From contig NZ_DS999411.1 in assembly GCF_000158175.1 (NCBI RefSeq), positions 2,705,540-2,769,539 of the forward strand: a stretch of 64,000 bases of DNA, in the 5' to 3' direction. The stretch comes from Luminiphilus syltensis NOR5-1B. Its GTDB lineage: Bacteria > Pseudomonadota > Gammaproteobacteria > Pseudomonadales > Halieaceae. Under the pieces are notes generated by a model. The model had not been told where the DNA came from. It did no database searches and saw only the letters and a program-made list of their open reading frames with translations. Every line of letters starts with the position of its first letter. Position 1 is the stretch's first letter. A program made the position numbers and the translations under genes. Shown here piece after piece: positions 27,325 through 34,939 of this stretch.

Positions 27325-27357
27325 ACTGTAACGCTCCTAGTTACTTATTGCAAGTAA
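27325..27357 (-). promoter_or_regulatory. Candidate higBA promoter and operator
   Basis: On the minus strand TTGCAA (27348-27353) and TACAGT (27325-27330) are spaced by 17 bases, about 25 bases before the higB start. The inverted repeat TTACTT-N5-AAGTAA (27341-27357) overlaps the -35 and would suit autorepression by HigA. Assigned from pattern only. Confidence 0.4.
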
Positions 27358-27592
27358 GGGCGGCTGGGTAAGCGAGCAACCATCTTTGAAAAGCTCGTAT
27401 GAGCAGGCTCTGCTTGCTACATAGCGGCAGGCCATTGCTTTCATAACGCAAACAAACGTAATCTGATGCCCTGAAGCAGTTTCAATGCACGCTTCGGACG
27501 CGTCGCTCCTCTTACTGCTGCCCAATCTGGCTCGTTCCGCACGATGGAGATACGGAACGGAACCACCATGCTGGCACAAGGCAGGGAGGGTC

Positions 27593-27608
27593 CGGAGAAG
27601 GAGGGATT
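27593..27608. repeat. Exact 16-base copy of the tRNA-Ser 3' end (att-like)
   Basis: CGGAGAAGGAGGGATT is identical to 27772-27787 inside tRNA-Ser and in the same orientation, about 180 bases away. It lies at the distal end of structured repeat copy B, as the diverged copy at 26451 does for copy A. Confidence 0.7.
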
Positions 27609-27712
27609 GATTCAAACAGCCTTGGGGCTGTTTTCACCCCTGCGGGGCGGCGTCGCAGGCGACACCGTCCAAAACGCTCCTTTGGTCGCGTTTTGTCGAA
27701 CCCGAGGCTTCG
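27607..27712. repeat. Structured repeat, copy B
   Basis: Same architecture as copy A: hairpins at 614-633, 637-647, 648-667, 671-694 and 703-712 (add 27000). The third hairpin pairs C648-G667, G649-C666, G650-C665, then a C/A mismatch and four further pairs around loop CAGG. Copy A has three outer pairs, a C/T mismatch at the same place and five inner pairs of different sequence around loop TGAC. It lies directly downstream of tRNA-Ser and its terminator. Confidence 0.7.
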
Positions 27713-27730
27713 TCCACACCGCCTTATCAA

Positions 27731-27770
27731 CAGACAAAAAAAAGGCCCCGTTGGGGCCATTTTTTGTCTG
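27731..27770 (-). terminator. Terminator of tRNA-Ser
   Basis: GGCCCC-GTT-GGGGCC is flanked by an A-run and a T-run, and the symmetry extends outward to CAGAC/GTCTG. On the minus strand the hairpin is followed by eight T residues directly after the tRNA 3' end. Confidence 0.9.
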
Positions 27771-27856
27771 GCGGAGAAGGAGGGATTCGAACCCTCGATA
27801 CGTTGCCGTATACACACTTTCCAGGCGTGCGCCTTCGACCACTCGGCCACCTCTCC
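27769..27856 (-). tRNA. tRNA-Ser (GGA anticodon)
   Basis: 88 bases including an encoded CCA. The acceptor stem GGAGAGG pairs with CTTCTCC, with one G-U pair. The anticodon loop CTGGAAA gives anticodon GGA (codons UCC/UCU). A long variable arm (class II) and the T-loop GGTTCGAATCC are present. It reads on the minus strand and ends just before its terminator. Its 3' end is duplicated twice downstream. Confidence 0.97.
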
Positions 27857-27922
27857 AAAGGCGCGGGAGTTTAGCATAGGATTTCAGGCCTTGGCAGTGC
27901 AGGGGGACGTAAAAAGAGGCGC

Positions 27923-28726
27923 TTATTGACGACCCATGCGCCAAAGCGGCGCATCGAGTTTCTCGTGGCCACGCCAGGGGGTAATATCGATCCCACCACG
28001 GCGCTGGTAATACGCGGTGACCGTCAACGCTTCAGGACTTAAGTCCCCAAAGAGCTTCTTGTAGATCTGCTCCACACAATGCTCGTGGAAGTCCTGATGC
28101 TCTCGGAACGAACACACAAAGGACAGCAACTCGGCGGGGTCCAGCCGATATCCGCTGTAATCAACGACCAGAGTACCCCAATCGGGCTGACCAGTGACCG
28201 GGCACAGCGACCGCAGCTGGTGCGATATCAGCGTCTCAGACACTCTATCCTCGCCCTGCGAGAATGGCGTTTTCCGGGAAGCCCCCCAATCAGCGGCTAC
28301 CAGCGCGCCTGAAAAGACATCGTCAATACAGACGCCGGCCGGCTCCCGCGTCCATTGCGCTAATTCGGTAGGTGCAGCGATGGTCAGATCGACCGATGCA
28401 CCCACAACAGCCTGCACATCTCTCATTATCGTCGAGACCGCGGCCCGCTCGTTGTCAAAGCGATGGAAATTCAGGGAATTGAGGTACAGCTTGAGCGACT
28501 TCGACTCCACCGTACGGGGTGAACTGGCGGGAATCGCCAACGCACCGACAAACGCGGTGGGCCACCCTTCCCTGCTCAACCAGGATAGCTCATAGAGGTG
28601 CCAGACGTCGGCGCCCAACATCGGTGACAGCCGTTCATCGCCCCGCTGTCGTTCGACGGGCTCTAAAATTTCCGGGCTGTAGCGGGTGGGTGCATCAACC
28701 CGGCTGCCGAGAACGCGATCGACCAT
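27923..28726 (-). CDS. queF: NADPH-dependent 7-cyano-7-deazaguanine reductase QueF (long, YqcD type)
   Basis: 267 residues, the two-domain form. The QueF motif ESKSLKLYLNSLN is at residues 74-86 and the catalytic Cys is at about 175 in SLCPVTGQPDWG. The enzyme reduces preQ0 to preQ1 in queuosine biosynthesis. The ATG overlaps the ABC permease stop by one base (TGATG), so it may be the last gene of the exporter operon. The tRNA-Ser gene downstream does not carry a queuosine-type GUN anticodon and is not a target. Confidence 0.97.
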   Translation of the reverse strand: MVDRVLGSRVDAPTRYSPEILEPVERQRGDERLSPMLGADVWHLYELSWLSREGWPTAFVGALAIPASSPRTVESKSLKLYLNSLNFHRFDNERAAVSTIMRDVQAVVGASVDLTIAAPTELAQWTREPAGVCIDDVFSGALVAADWGASRKTPFSQGEDRVSETLISHQLRSLCPVTGQPDWGTLVVDYSGYRLDPAELLSFVCSFREHQDFHEHCVEQIYKKLFGDLSPEALTVTAYYQRRGGIDITPWRGHEKLDAPLWRMGRQ

Positions 28727-29499
28727 CAGCTTCGGAGGCGCTTTCCACTGCGCAGCAAATGCAGACTGAACAGATAGGCAATCACGGTAAACCCGCCGAT
28801 CATCGACAGCGAGATACGAATATCCACGTCGCTAATACCCAACACGCCGTAGCGAAAGGCATTGACTACGTAGACCAGCGGGTTGGCCTTTGACAGACCC
28901 GCCCAAAAATCAGGCAGCAGATCGAGGGAGTAAAAGACGCCGCCCAGGTAAATGAGAGGGGTCAGCACAAAGGTGGGTACAATACTGATATCGTCGAAGG
29001 AGTTGGCGAACACCGCGTTGATAAACCCGCACAGTGCAAATAGCACCGATGTCATCGCCACCACCGCGACCACCAGAAGGTAATTGTTGACCTCGAGTCG
29101 CGTGAAAAATAGCGATACGAGCGTAACAATAATCGCCACCAACAGGCCCCTGGCGATGCCGCCCGAAACATAACCCCAGAGAATGATGTAATTGGGGATG
29201 GGCGATACCTGCAGTTCCTCGATGCTGTGATTGAACTTGGCTCCAAAAAATGACGACACCACGTTCGAATAGGAGTTGGTCACGATCGACATCATGATCA
29301 AACCGGGCACCACAAACTGCATGTAGGAAATGCCGTCCATCTCACCGATTCTGGATCCAATCAAATTGCCAAAAATCATGTAGTACAGCGATATGGTGAT
29401 AGCCGATGGCAGCAAGGTCTGGGTCCAGATGCGCGTGAAGCGGCGTATCTCTTTCCGCAAAATCGTCATAAACGCGATGTATTGCTCATACGCACTCAT
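28726..29499 (-). CDS. ABC-2 type exporter, permease subunit (YadH-like)
   Basis: 257 residues with six predicted membrane spans and the ABC-2 family segment PLIYLGGVFYSLDLLPDFW near residue 175. The N-terminus MSAYEQYIAFMTILRKEIRR and size match the YadH-like permeases of gammaproteobacteria. It overlaps the ATPase gene upstream by four bases, giving a two-gene exporter. The substrate is not known for the family members I recognise. Confidence 0.88.
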   Translation of the reverse strand: MSAYEQYIAFMTILRKEIRRFTRIWTQTLLPSAITISLYYMIFGNLIGSRIGEMDGISYMQFVVPGLIMMSIVTNSYSNVVSSFFGAKFNHSIEELQVSPIPNYIILWGYVSGGIARGLLVAIIVTLVSLFFTRLEVNNYLLVVAVVAMTSVLFALCGFINAVFANSFDDISIVPTFVLTPLIYLGGVFYSLDLLPDFWAGLSKANPLVYVVNAFRYGVLGISDVDIRISLSMIGGFTVIAYLFSLHLLRSGKRLRS

Positions 29500-30425
29500 G
29501 CGGATTCCTCCAGCAAATTGACAAACATCTGCTCAAGTCGGTTGGCGCTGTTGCGCATACTGACCACCGACACGCCCTGAGTACGCAGCTGACTGAACAC
29601 CTCAGAAAGATCCTGCCCGCGTTCGATCTCTACCTCGAGGCTGTTGTCATCAATCCGCGTGAAGGTAAAACCTTCCAAGGTCAGCGGATCCGGCAAGGTA
29701 TCCGAGGAATCGAGCATGAAAACCTCACGGTTCAGGTCCCGCAGCAGCGACTTAATGGACCGATTGGTCACAATCGCGCCGTGATTAATAATCGCGATGT
29801 CTCGGCAGAGCGCTTCGGCCTCCTCGAGATAATGCGTTGTCAGGATGATCGTGGTACCCGCTTTATTGATTTCTTTGAGAAAGTCATACATCGAGCGGCG
29901 CATCTCGATATCCACACCAGCGGTGGGTTCATCGAGAATCAGCAGTTTCGGTGAATGGATCAGGGCCCGGGCGATCATCAGCCGCCGCTTCATACCCCCG
30001 GACAACATTCGTGCGGTGGTATTGCGCTTCTCATACAAACCAAGCTTTTTCAGGTAGTGCTCGGCCTGAACCTTGGCCTCAGCCCGGGGCATTCCGTAAT
30101 AACCCGCCTGGTTGAGCAAAATGTCTTCCACTTTCTCAAAGATGTTGAAGTTAAATTCCTGGGGGACAATACCGATCTGTTTTTTGGCGAGCGGAAAGTT
30201 TTCGTCAATATCAATGCCGTGAATCCAGACCTTGCCGCCACTTTTTGACACCAACGAGGCCACAATGCCAATCGTGGTGGACTTACCCGCCCCGTTAGGC
30301 CCCAGAAGCGCGAAAAAAGCGCCCTCAGCCACCTCCAGATCGATGCCTTTAAGGGCTTCGAAGCCGTTATCGTAGGTCTTGGTCAGCGACGAGATTTTGA
30401 GTGCGGGAGCAGGTTGCCCGGACAT
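29496..30425 (-). CDS. ABC-2 type exporter, ATPase subunit (YadG-like)
   Basis: About 309 residues from the ATG at 30425, which has GAGAGG upstream. The open frame runs on to 30596 but would cross tRNA-Glu. Walker A is GPNGAGKST, the signature is MLSGGMKRRLMIARAL, Walker B is LLILDEPTAGVD, and the switch His is in TTHYLEEAEAL. A C-terminal extension of about 90 residues follows, as in YadG/CcmA-type ATPases. It pairs with the permease that overlaps its 3' end. It lies divergent from the tRNA-Glu/tRNA-Gly pair. Confidence 0.9.
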   Translation of the reverse strand: MSGQPAPALKISSLTKTYDNGFEALKGIDLEVAEGAFFALLGPNGAGKSTTIGIVASLVSKSGGKVWIHGIDIDENFPLAKKQIGIVPQEFNFNIFEKVEDILLNQAGYYGMPRAEAKVQAEHYLKKLGLYEKRNTTARMLSGGMKRRLMIARALIHSPKLLILDEPTAGVDIEMRRSMYDFLKEINKAGTTIILTTHYLEEAEALCRDIAIINHGAIVTNRSIKSLLRDLNREVFMLDSSDTLPDPLTLEGFTFTRIDDNSLEVEIERGQDLSEVFSQLRTQGVSVVSMRNSANRLEQMFVNLLEESA

Positions 30426-30557
30426 GGATGCCTCTCGATTTAAAAAGGAACGAATACTACCGAACTTGGGCTCGAGTAGCGAGAAAATGCCTCCTAAGGC
30501 TTGACGTCGATAAGTCCGGTAACTATGATTCGCGCCTCTGTTAATCGCAGACGCAGC

Positions 30558-30633
30558 GTCCCCTTCGTCTAGTGGCCTAGGACACCGCCCTTTCACGGCG
30601 GGAACAGGGGTTCGAACCCCCTAGGGGACGCCA
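30558..30633 (+). tRNA. tRNA-Glu (TTC anticodon)
   Basis: 76 bases with encoded CCA. Acceptor GTCCCCT pairs with AGGGGAC, the anticodon arm CCGCC-CTTTCAC-GGCGG gives anticodon TTC, and the T arm is GGGGTTCGAACCCC. It is followed five bases later by tRNA-Gly, and both share one terminator. Confidence 0.97.
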
Positions 30634-30638
30634 TATTT

Positions 30639-30714
30639 GCGGGAATAGCTCAGCTGGTAGAGCGCAACCTTGCCAAGGTTGAGGTCGCGAGTTCGAACCT
30701 CGTTTCCCGCTCCA
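30639..30714 (+). tRNA. tRNA-Gly (GCC anticodon)
   Basis: 76 bases with encoded CCA. Acceptor GCGGGAA pairs with TTCCCGC, the anticodon arm CAACC-TTGCCAA-GGTTG gives anticodon GCC, and the T-loop is GAGTTCGAACCTC. Second member of the Glu-Gly tRNA pair. Confidence 0.97.
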
Positions 30715-30717
30715 TAT

Positions 30718-30749
30718 CAAAAAGGCCGCAAATCTGCGGCCTTTTTTTT
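30718..30749 (+). terminator. Rho-independent terminator of the Glu-Gly tRNA pair
   Basis: AAAAAGGCCGCA-AATC-TGCGGCC followed by eight T residues, four bases after the tRNA-Gly CCA. A strong, classical hairpin. Confidence 0.93.
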
Positions 30750-30927
30750 GGTCCATCGCGCGTTAGCGGATCATGGACTACGCGGTACCTCAATCATGGC
30801 TTTGAAAGCCATTCGCCGACGAGCACACCCTATGCCTTCAAGTCGGTGAGGCCGTCGCGAAGCCTATGCGGGGAAAATGACGACCCGTAAAATTCTCGAT
30901 GAACGGTCTTTGTCCATCGCGCTTCTT

Positions 30928-31326
30928 TTAATTCGCCTTCTCATCCAATTTGATGGAGAGGCTGTTGATGCAGTAGCGCAGCCCGGTCTCGGTCGGGCCG
31001 TCGGGGAACACGTGGCCCAGATGACCGCCGCAGTTTTTACACACGACCTCTGTACGAATCATCCCGTGGCTGGTGTCGCGCACTTCTTCGATAGCGGCTT
31101 CCGCTTTGGGTTTATCAAAGCTCGGCCAACCGCAGCCGGCGTCAAACTTGGTTTCCGACTCAAACAACGGTTCACCGCAGCCACGGCAGCGGTACGTCCC
31201 GTCATCATCACAGTTCCAGTATTCGCCGGTAAACGCCCGCTCCGTCCCCTTCTCTCGGAGTACGTGATACTCCTCAGGAGTCAGCTTCTGACGCCACTCC
31301 CGATCGTCTGAATTGCTATCACTCAT
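30928..31326 (-). CDS. msrB: Peptide-methionine (R)-S-oxide reductase MsrB
   Basis: 132 residues. It has the zinc-binding pairs CRGCG and CKNCG, the core [25 protein letters not shown] and the catalytic Cys in [11 protein letters not shown]. It repairs the R form of methionine sulfoxide in proteins. GGAGGGG lies just before the ATG. It follows pdxB by 18 bases on the same strand and may be part of the tusA-epmC-pdxB transcript. Confidence 0.97.
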   Translation of the reverse strand: MSDSNSDDREWRQKLTPEEYHVLREKGTERAFTGEYWNCDDDGTYRCRGCGEPLFESETKFDAGCGWPSFDKPKAEAAIEEVRDTSHGMIRTEVVCKNCGGHLGHVFPDGPTETGLRYCINSLSIKLDEKAN

Positions 31327-31344
31327 TGCCCCTCCTATGCGGGA

Positions 31345-32472
31345 TTATTCGATTATTACCTGGAGGCTGCCCAGGATGCCCTCAAGTCGAGGGGAAACCG
31401 ACGACAGTTTAACCGTTTGGCCGGCCAGCTCGGCACGCAAAGGGTAATTTTTGCGAAGACTGTCAAATAGAGTGGCGCTCACCCCCAAACGCTCAAAACG
31501 GCGCAGATACCGATCATCCTCGGCCACAGGATAGGCCTCAATAAGCAGCTGAGCTAGCCAGCCGCTCTCGTCCGGATTGTTACTCCATTGGCGAGTATCA
31601 ATGACATTGCTGAACGGTTCGACAGCAACCGTTAGATCGGTTTCAGGGCATAAACCGGCCTCAGCCATAGCCCTTACCAGCGCGTCGGTAGCGCTTAACT
31701 TGGCACCCTGGCTGTACCCGGCGATATGCGGGGTAGCGAGCATAGTCTGGCGGAGTAATTCACTGTCGATCCGGGGCTCGGAGGGCCAGGTATCCAGCAC
31801 CAGCGTGGTTCCGGAAGCCGCCATTGTCGACAGCGCCTCGCGGGTCACCAGTGGTCCACGACCGGCATTAATCAGCACATCATCAGCGCCGAAGTATCGC
31901 GCCTGCGCTAAACCCACCATCCCGCAACTCGGAAATTCGGGGCCGTTATGCAGCGCCGGGTGCAAACTGACTATCGGGCACGCCAGGACCTCCTCGAGCG
32001 TAGCCGCCACCATGGGTGGAGCAATCGCCACGAAAGGGTCAAACACAAGTACCTCGGCACCCAGTGCTACCAGACGCGAGCATAGACGGGAACCGACAGC
32101 GCCACACCCAACCACCCCTACCTTTGCGCCCGCCATAACCGATGACAGCCGCCCACAATGGGCGATAGCGCTGAGCACATACTCCACCACCGCATTGGCA
32201 TTGGCACCCGGAGCATGGGCGAAGGCAATTCCGCGTTCGACGAGGGCGTCGGTATCAATATGTTCGACCCCTGCTGTGGCGGTGCCCACAAATCGTAGCG
32301 AGGCGCGCCTGAGCAGCGCTTCATCAACCTGCGTCACTGAACGCACCAGCAAGGCGTCGGCGCCACCGAGGTGCTCAGCGCAAATAGCCCGGCCCGGATA
32401 ACACGCAATCTCGTCGGCAATGGCCCGCAGTGCCGGGGTAATGGCAATGTTTTCATCACAGACTACCCGCAT
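31345..32472 (-). CDS. pdxB: Erythronate-4-phosphate dehydrogenase PdxB
   Basis: About 375 residues from the ATG at 32472, seven bases past the epmC stop; an ATG 24 bases upstream is in frame but lies inside epmC. It belongs to the D-2-hydroxyacid dehydrogenase fold with the NAD-binding GVVGCGAVGSRLC, NAGRGPLVTREAL, and the catalytic TPHIAGYSQGAKLSATDALV with the His. The extra C-terminal dimerisation domain typical of PdxB is present. It oxidises 4-phosphoerythronate in pyridoxal-phosphate synthesis. Confidence 0.95.
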   Translation of the reverse strand: MRVVCDENIAITPALRAIADEIACYPGRAICAEHLGGADALLVRSVTQVDEALLRRASLRFVGTATAGVEHIDTDALVERGIAFAHAPGANANAVVEYVLSAIAHCGRLSSVMAGAKVGVVGCGAVGSRLCSRLVALGAEVLVFDPFVAIAPPMVAATLEEVLACPIVSLHPALHNGPEFPSCGMVGLAQARYFGADDVLINAGRGPLVTREALSTMAASGTTLVLDTWPSEPRIDSELLRQTMLATPHIAGYSQGAKLSATDALVRAMAEAGLCPETDLTVAVEPFSNVIDTRQWSNNPDESGWLAQLLIEAYPVAEDDRYLRRFERLGVSATLFDSLRKNYPLRAELAGQTVKLSSVSPRLEGILGSLQVIIE

Positions 32473-32479
32473 GCGACGC

Positions 32480-33016
32480 TCACGCGGTGCATTCAAGCGC
32501 GAGGGCTGTCAATGCCCGGCGCACCCGTTGTGCGCGATCGGGTAGCCCCTTTCTTACGAATTGGCTCCGGCATGCCGCGACACGGGCCTCGAAGTCACGG
32601 AGCAAATGTCCTGGAATCTCAGCGCCGGGGTTATCAATGCTGGGACGAAACTCAACCCCCAGCATCTCGCAGAAGATCGATTCCAGCGCCTGGGGGCGCG
32701 CCTCAACGGTGAAAAATGCTTGCTGCTGTACGAGGTCGCGATCGTCCTCGGTGTACCAGTAACCGTAATCGGGCAATTGGCGGCGTTGCGGCCCGGCGAG
32801 ACACCAATGGGCCACCTCATGTAAAGCACTCGCAATAAAGTCCTCGCGGAAGAAAATGTAAGCCGACTGCTCAGCCGTTGCGGGACGATAAAAAGGTTCC
32901 GCTGCTCCACCCACGAGTTGGGTACATTCGCTGGTCAAAAAACAGGTATTAAACGAACGAACCAACGCCGCAGACGAAAGTTCCTGCGGTTCGTCTAGGC
33001 CCGAGACAGCGATCAA
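32480..33016 (-). CDS. epmC: Elongation factor P hydroxylase EpmC
   Basis: 178 residues of the EpmC (YfcM) family, which hydroxylates beta-lysylated EF-P. The metal-binding ALHEVAHWCLAGPQRR near residues 64-79 and FREDFIASALHE before it are diagnostic, and LPDYGYWYTEDDRDLVQQQ also matches. Start appears to be TTG in a TTGA overlap with the tusA stop. EF-P itself, EpmA and EpmB are not in the window, so their presence elsewhere is predicted. Confidence 0.9.
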   Translation of the reverse strand: MIAVSGLDEPQELSSAALVRSFNTCFLTSECTQLVGGAAEPFYRPATAEQSAYIFFREDFIASALHEVAHWCLAGPQRRQLPDYGYWYTEDDRDLVQQQAFFTVEARPQALESIFCEMLGVEFRPSIDNPGAEIPGHLLRDFEARVAACRSQFVRKGLPDRAQRVRRALTALALECTA

Positions 33017-33249
33017 GCCATCGCCTTGCGAATCACAAACTCAAACCGATCATCGCCTTCATGTGTCTCCAGCAATTCATGGTTGAGGAACCGACAGAAG
33101 CTGGCAACATCCCGTTGCGCGGACGGATCGGTCGCCAACAAACGAACCAAACCACCTGCTGGCGTTTTGCGAATTTCCGCATGCAGCATCATGACGGGCT
33201 CGGGACAAACAAGCCCAAGCGCATCAATCACCCGAGCGGTTTCGACCAT
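33013..33249 (-). CDS. tusA: Sulfur carrier protein TusA
   Basis: About 78 residues from the ATG at 33249. A TTG four codons upstream is also in frame. The TusA motif DALGLVCPEPVMML has the active Cys at about residue 15. The protein passes sulfur from cysteine desulfurase to tRNA thiolation and molybdenum cofactor routes, which links in principle to moaD at 16.6 kb. It is the first gene of tusA-epmC-pdxB. Confidence 0.92.
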   Translation of the reverse strand: MVETARVIDALGLVCPEPVMMLHAEIRKTPAGGLVRLLATDPSAQRDVASFCRFLNHELLETHEGDDRFEFVIRKAMA

Positions 33250-33298
33250 TTCATCGTCCAACGCACTGCCCCGAGCAGGGATTACCCGTTAAACCCAA

Positions 33299-34117
33299 TC
33301 ACTCGGCGGGTTTGACAAACCGCAGGGTCATACGATCGCTTTCACCGATAGCCAGCATGGCTTCCTTCTGCTCGGCGGTTTCCGCTCCGTCCAAACTCGG
33401 TGGAAGGGCCCAGACACCTTGAGGGTAATCGGCGGTATCCTTCGGATTGGCGTTGATGTCACTGCTGGCCTCGAGCTCAAAGCCTGCGGCTTTCGCCAAT
33501 TCGATCACCACAGGTTCTGCGACATAACCCAGATCGCCGCTCGCGGCCATCGGTAAATCATCGGCTCCACGATGCTGAACCAGACCGAAAACACCGCCAG
33601 GCTTCAGGGTGTCATAGATTTCCTCAAAAAAAGCGTTCACATGACCGGAATTAATCCAGGAATGCACGTTGCGGAACGCAACAGCAAGATCGACGGATTC
33701 AGCTTCGATACGACCCGTCGCGATCGGTGGCTGTACCGCCGACACCACGACCTCACTATAAACACCATGGTGTGCCGAGAGGGTCTTGAGAAAGCCACCT
33801 AGCGACTTGCGCGGATAGCCGCCACCATTGGGATCAAAATGACCGGCGATCAACGTGCCCTGCCCCTTCATCAGTGGTGCAAGAACACTGGTGTACCAGC
33901 CTCCGCCAGGATAAACCTCAAGCACCGTCATACCCGGCTCCAGACCGAAAAACTCCAGCGTCTCCTGCGGATGCCGGTGTTCATTACGAGCAATTGCTGC
34001 CGCAGAGCGATGCTCGCCGTTGAGCGCTGTCTGCCAATCGAATTCAGCCCGCGCAGAGAACGACACCATCACACCCGCCATTGCCATGGCCGCTATACCG
34101 AAATTCACTGTTTTCAC
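33299..34117 (-). CDS. Exported SAM-dependent methyltransferase-like protein
   Basis: About 272 residues from a GTG at 34117 that has a perfect GGAGGTGG six bases upstream. An N-terminal signal peptide (NFGIAAMAMAGVMVSFSARA) is followed by a class I methyltransferase fold: LEVYPGGGWYTSVLAPLM as motif I and FFEEIYDTLKPGGVFGLVQHR later. This is the COG4798-like family of predicted exported methyltransferases. SAM outside the cytoplasm is unexpected, so the true activity is open. It is divergent from gcvR by about 90 bases. Confidence 0.82.
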   Translation of the reverse strand: MKTVNFGIAAMAMAGVMVSFSARAEFDWQTALNGEHRSAAAIARNEHRHPQETLEFFGLEPGMTVLEVYPGGGWYTSVLAPLMKGQGTLIAGHFDPNGGGYPRKSLGGFLKTLSAHHGVYSEVVVSAVQPPIATGRIEAESVDLAVAFRNVHSWINSGHVNAFFEEIYDTLKPGGVFGLVQHRGADDLPMAASGDLGYVAEPVVIELAKAAGFELEASSDINANPKDTADYPQGVWALPPSLDGAETAEQKEAMLAIGESDRMTLRFVKPAE

Positions 34118-34207
34118 CCAACCACCTCCGATGGATTTTGCCAAAGACGCTACTCTAACGCTTTCTCCGCGTTACTATAAGGGCTCAAAGACCAGGGAGA
34201 TCGATCG

Positions 34208-34735
34208 ATGCCCCACCGCTACGTGGTGACATTCGTCGGCGATGACCGTACCGGCATCGTCGAACAGCTGGCTAATACCATCGAGGCTCATGGTGGCAAT
34301 TGGCTGGATAGCCGTTTGAGTCAGCTGGAAGGCAAGTTTGCCGGGCTCATTCTTGTCGGCATGCACCCCGACCAGCAGCCCGCGCTCGCGGAGGCACTTT
34401 CAGGGCTCGCGGGTCACAGTGTCGATGTGCGGATTACCGATGCCGGCCCACCCACCGGTAGCCACCCCACCAATCTGTCATTGAGCGTCACAGGACCGGA
34501 TCGGCCGGGTATTGTGCGTGGAATTTCAAAGGCATTGGCCGATGCGGGCATTAACGTCTCGCGAATGACGTCAGGGGTGGAAAGCGCACCGTGGACCGGA
34601 GAAACCCTGTTCTTGGCAGAGATAGAGGCTACCGCGCCCGAGAACTATTCGTTGGAAGGCATCCAGACCACTCTTGACGAGATCGCCGACGCGATGACAC
34701 TGGACATTGATATCGAGCCCCGCTCAGCGCCGTGA
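34208..34735 (+). CDS. gcvR: Glycine cleavage system regulator-like protein, two ACT domains
   Basis: 175 residues with two ACT domains, at about residues 4-75 and 88-168. Each opens with the family turn DRTGIVEQLANTI or DRPGIVRGISKAL. Size and architecture match GcvR, which antagonises GcvA in enterobacteria. No gcvA or gcvTHP genes are nearby, so the regulatory target is uncertain. Its last 12 bases overlap the small membrane protein gene on the other strand. Confidence 0.85.
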   Translation: MPHRYVVTFVGDDRTGIVEQLANTIEAHGGNWLDSRLSQLEGKFAGLILVGMHPDQQPALAEALSGLAGHSVDVRITDAGPPTGSHPTNLSLSVTGPDRPGIVRGISKALADAGINVSRMTSGVESAPWTGETLFLAEIEATAPENYSLEGIQTTLDEIADAMTLDIDIEPRSAP

Positions 34736-34939
34736 TCGGTGTTTAACAAGAATCAGTAGTACCGCCGCCAGCGCCGCCAGGCCGACCAGAGCCACACTGC
34801 CCACAAGGACCGCACCCAGGCTTGCCCATAATCGATCCGGGGATGCACCAACGATGTCAATCGCCCCCCAGAAAAGCGCGACCGCTGCAACAATGCCCAG
34901 GAAAAACGTCCTCAGGCGCCGCCGACCCGCTCTTGTCAC
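34724..34939 (-). CDS. Small two-span membrane protein coupled to aroC
   Basis: 71 residues with two hydrophobic helices (near 10-30 and 38-62), a very basic N-terminus (RAGRRRLR) and a basic end (KHRSRR). It starts at a GTG that overlaps the aroC stop as GTGA, the same coupling pattern used by several genes here. It has no recognisable domain. The overlap with gcvR at the 3' end is 12 bases. A real but uncharacterised gene seems more likely than a chance frame. Confidence 0.6.
   Translation of the reverse strand: MTRAGRRRLRTFFLGIVAAVALFWGAIDIVGASPDRLWASLGAVLVGSVALVGLAALAAVLLILVKHRSRR

Noticed and set aside
27512-27944. Minus-strand frames of 110-121 codons
   Set aside because: They cross tRNA-Ser, its terminator and the structured repeat, so they are read-throughs of non-coding DNA.
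30426-30596. Upstream extension of the YadG-like ATPase frame
   Set aside because: It would run into tRNA-Glu; the ATG at 30425 has a good ribosome site and family N-terminus.
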